Assembly: GCA_039000515.1 (NCBI GenBank)
Contig: JBCFYV010009882.1
Location: forward strand, 48,249,639-48,313,638
Origin: Timema cristinae
Taxonomy: Eukaryota > Arthropoda > Insecta > Phasmatodea > Timematidae
Length of the DNA stretch: 64,000 nucleotides
Direction of reading: 5' to 3'
Part shown: positions 61,567 through 64,000 of the stretch, one piece after another
Position numbering within the stretch: position 1 is the first letter of the stretch
Layout of the letters: each line of letters starts with the position of its first letter
Notes under the pieces: generated by a model
The model's database searches: none
What the model was told of the DNA's origin: nothing
The model's input: only the letters and a program-made list of their open reading frames with translations
Program-made: the position numbers and the translations under genes

Positions 61567-62346
61567 AGTGATGAGAAAGGTAAGATATAATCTTTTCTGA
61601 CTATGTGTGTGTAGAGAAAATGTGTCAAATTTTTCACATTTGTAAAACATATTCGTTTACATCCTGCATACAAAACTATAATGCCATAAAATATTTATCC
61701 ATAATTTCAGTTTCCCCTTCAATAAAATGTTAGCTATATTAATGATTATTAAAGCAAGTTGAGTAAGAGGAACAAGTTTTTTTTTACATGCATCAAAGTG
61801 ACAGAACTGGCTATGAAATAAATGATTTAACTTAGGGGAACAGGTGGATTCTAAAGATTATCAAGATCCAGCCATCGAGGAAATAAATGAATGAATGATT
61901 GATGATAGCTATTTTCCGTACGTTTCACACTCCTCCCTGATGAGTTCCAATAGAATGAAACCTAGGTCGGGGGATTGGGCAGTGACAATCAAATTCTTTA
62001 AGAGGCAACCATTACCTCGTTCTCCTATGGCAGCAATGCAAAGTGTTAACTGTGTTGTTCTTTTCATTGTAAAATCTATATTGTGTTCGTCCTTTGTATA
62101 TGTTTCTATCCACCTTTCCTATACCTTCTTCCAAATATGATACAATTAATTACCTCATGAAGCGAAAAGAAGGTTTCCTTATAGGGCAAAATCCTTGTTA
62201 ATTATGAATATGGACCAATATTTGTTTAGTTGTATAAATAATACTTTAATAACTATTACTAAAACAAATATTACAGCCAAAAGACCACAAATTTTACAAA
62301 TAATATGTAATTATTATATTAAAATGTTACTAAAAATAATTCTCAC

Positions 62347-62495
62347 CTCGCAACTGCATAAGAATCTGGAATGTCTTCCCCCGTGGTTGATGACATATGA
62401 TCCTGAGATATATGTGTAGTGTCTGGATCATTAAGAGTACTTGCTGGTTGTATAGGTTGAGACCTTTGTGACGGAGTAGGACTGCCTGGCTGTAG
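62347..62495 (-). CDS. Sik3: Sik3 exon A (first coding exon in window)
   Basis: The exon is 149 nt long, entered in phase 0 after an ...tttatag acceptor and left in phase 2 at a GAG|gtgaga donor. It encodes residues 1-49 of the visible fragment plus two bases of an Arg codon. The product is a Ser/Thr/Pro-rich linker starting LQPGSPTPSQ and ending DSYAVA. It matches the position of the SIK3 linker just upstream of the KRHTLAM site. A second AG (CTACAG) lies six bases into the exon and could serve as a NAGNAG-like alternative acceptor, dropping two residues. The exon is too short in open frame to be found as an ORF; it was identified from the splice sites and the phase match to the next exon. 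Confidence 0.82.
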
Positions 62496-62699
62496 CTATA
62501 AATAAGACATTTATTTTGCTGAGTTTAGCTACATAATTATAACACAATATTATTTAAAAAAAAAATACCAATGTGTTTATTTTCATACAGCATATCTGGA
62601 ACAGATTTTTGGATAAGCAAAATATAATGGCCAAATACATTTATAGATATGAGGTACTTAATATATATGAATCATAATGTTAGCATTTAATGATTAGAA

Positions 62700-63165
62700 G
62701 AGACTGCTCTGTGGCTTCCTGGGTAAAGGATTGAGGAAGAGACTGGCAAAGTGCTTTGTTTAGAGTGTGGAATAATATTGGGCAGAGATGTGGACACTAA
62801 GGAAGGAGGAGGAGTGGAGATTGGAAGCGTGTGATTTGTGGGTGTGGATGAGGTTGGAAAAGATAAGCCGGGTGGAAAGTGTGAGGAATGAGGTGGTATT
62901 AGAGAGATTTAGGTTAGAAAAAAAGGTAAAAGGTTGTTAAAAAAATGGGGGAGAAACTGAATTGAACATTGGATGAGAAGGGAAAGTCTATTGGCAGATA
63001 ATATGGAAGAAAGAGGGAATGGAAAGAGGACAAAAAGGTAGCAGTAGTTGGATAACATCAAAGTGGGAGGCAACTACAGAAGGATGAATTAGATTGCCGA
63101 GGATATGATAATGTAGAGAGCCATCATGTGATAGCCTCCCATCAGACAGAAAACTAAACAATGAT
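62700..63165 (+). pseudogene. third LINE, RT thumb and 3' end
   Basis: The plus strand reads LRKEEEWRLEACDLWVWMRL, EKISRVESVRNEVVLERFRL and, after breaks, an E-G-K-x-x-W-Q-like basic block, ending CDSLPSDRK. The wording (T-L-R-K-x-x-x-x-R-L-E-A ... E-K-I-S-R-V-x-x-V-R-N-E-x-V-L) is the thumb of LINE reverse transcriptases. It ends about 10 bp from the piggyBac-like element. Confidence 0.75.
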
Positions 63166-63173
63166 AGTCTAAA

Positions 63174-63801
63174 CACATTGAACACCCCAACTGATATACG
63201 CTCGGACTAGCATAAGTATCTATTGTTACCATACCCGAGATACACTCTGGTCCTATTTTAAATGTTTACATACGCAATGGCCCGAGATACGCTAAGATTG
63301 TCTTAGTTCATAAAAAAATACTAGGTGGCAGCACTTCCCACAGTATAACTAAATAATATTATATTTCTAAATACTTCATCAACGCTCTCGTACCATCTGT
63401 GGTACTTATCAAAATGGCTTCCTCAAAAGCAACTTTTCTAAACGATTCTAACATAGAATCGATAATATTATTAAATGATTCCAGCTCGGAATTTGAGGAT
63501 TATTATTTCTAGCTTTTGTAACAAAATGTGTACAAATCTTTTATTTTTTCCTCTAATTAATTTGGGGGGAAAAAAAGTTTTATGTACAAAAACTATCACA
63601 GAAAGTTTTTTTTAACTTTTCTTCTATAAAACAAAACAAAGTCCATACAAAATATTAAGGATCATAAATAGCTCTATAATAAAAACACACAAAAAAAGTA
63701 TTTTATGTCAAAAAGTATTCTCACAGCAATGATTCAAAATATCATAAATTTGGCCGGTATCTGACAGTTCATCATGTAATTTAATGCCGGTGTGCAATGT
63801 G
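63174..63801 (+). mobile_element. piggyBac deletion derivative
   Basis: Ends CACATTGAACACC and, from the right, CACATTGCACACCGG are inverted copies. The right side has TTAA (63802-63805); on the left the site reads CTAAA. Between them lie a short 5' region, the first codons of a piggyBac-type transposase, and an AT-rich 3' part with AATAAAG near 63884 outside. Confidence 0.75.
63414..63512 (+). pseudogene. piggyBac transposase N-terminal stub, 32 codons
   Basis: ATG at 63414 reads MASSKATFLNDSNIESI, LLNDSSSEFED and stops at TAG 63510-63512. The E-x-I-x-x-L-L-N-D-S-x-S-E-F-E-D pattern is the acidic N terminus typical of piggyBac-like transposases. The catalytic domain is missing, so the stub cannot mobilise anything. 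Confidence 0.7.
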
Positions 63802-63805
63802 TTAA

Positions 63806-64000
63806 CATAAATTGAAAATATATTTTGTAAATATTTTTTAGATTCAAATCAAACCTTTGATATGAAAAGACATCATTGCACAGAATAAAGATAACTTAAT
63901 TTGTTATTGGTCATATTTATTTATTCAAAATATTTATTGCACTTAACAGTTTCCATAAGCATTCAGACACCAGTTTATAACTTTACAGAATAGGCAAATG
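63806..64000. other. AT-rich sequence at window end
   Basis: Presumed Sik3 intron upstream of exon A; nothing recognisable. Confidence 0.4.

Larger units (their letters stand above)
53594..62346 (-). other. Sik3 intron B/A, 8.8 kb
   Basis: Holds the inverted Penelope-like pair, a 3.6-kb hAT and a small MITE. No family was recognised in 53700-55100 or 60500-61160. Confidence 0.6.
14768..62495 (-). other. Sik3: Sik3 gene, 3' two thirds (gene span)
   Basis: Six coding exons on the minus strand splice into one 918-codon open frame. SIK3 is an AMPK-related serine/threonine kinase that is activated by LKB1 and restrained by PKA phosphorylation with 14-3-3 binding; it phosphorylates CRTC coactivators and class IIa HDACs (family knowledge). 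Recognition rests on three collinear stretches resembling animal SIK3: the KRHTLAM site, LHLPQERYSPVRRASEG, and the following KALQQEYQQLQ segment. Introns are 8753, 4091, 18706, 12034 and 1387 bp, all GT-AG. The kinase and UBA-like regions are not in the window and should lie to the right of 64000. Closely related SIK2 is the main alternative; the LHLPxER-SPVRR block favours SIK3. Confidence 0.88.

Overview
The window is AT-rich, intron-rich animal DNA. It has the structure of an insect genome: very long introns, tRNA-derived SINEs, hAT, piggyBac and Helitron elements, Ty3/gypsy, LINE and Penelope-like relics, and no bacterial-style operons. Within the insects I cannot name a species. The LINE and SINE load suggests a large, repeat-rich genome, possibly hemimetabolous.

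The one host gene I can support is on the minus strand and spans at least 62495 to 14768. It is the C-terminal two thirds of salt-inducible kinase 3 (Sik3). Six coding exons (62347-62495, 53436-53593, 49177-49344, 30268-30470, 18047-18233, 14768-16659) have consensus GT/AG borders. Their phases (0-2, 2-1, 1-1, 1-0, 0-1, 1-stop) join into a single 918-residue reading frame. The catalytic kinase domain and UBA-like region would lie beyond the right edge of the window. The fragment keeps two basophilic (PKA-type) 14-3-3 docking sites, and its last ~100 residues look like a KA1 (kinase-associated 1) domain, as in MARK kinases.

Everything else recognisable is mobile-element material, most of it inside the Sik3 introns. 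1-13.9 kb lies downstream of Sik3: a TTAA-flanked MITE, a Ty3/gypsy integrase relic beside another element's 3' end, SINE pieces, two hAT-type MITEs, a LINE 3' end and a 35-bp tandem triplet. 16.7-18.0 kb holds tRNA-like SINE heads. 18.2-30.3 kb holds a MITE with a perfect palindromic 8-bp duplication, a complete but frameshifted hAT element, a decayed gypsy gag-protease-RT relic and a second hAT fragment. 30.5-49.2 kb holds a Tigger-like MITE, a SINE with target duplication, a LINE with a lost catalytic Asp, a second LINE split by ~3.5 kb containing a ~29-copy 32-bp minisatellite, a diverged repeat array, an intact SINE and a Lep1-like Helitron. 49.3-62.3 kb holds a second Helitron, a head-to-head inverted pair of Penelope-like GIY-YIG 3' ends and a 3.6-kb hAT element. 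62.7-63.8 kb holds a LINE 3' end next to a piggyBac deletion derivative that keeps the transposase start.

For novelty, the best leads are the KA1-like tail on an arthropod SIK3, the inverted Penelope-like pair, three tRNA-SINE families visible from internal comparison, and the minisatellite-bearing insertion inside a LINE.
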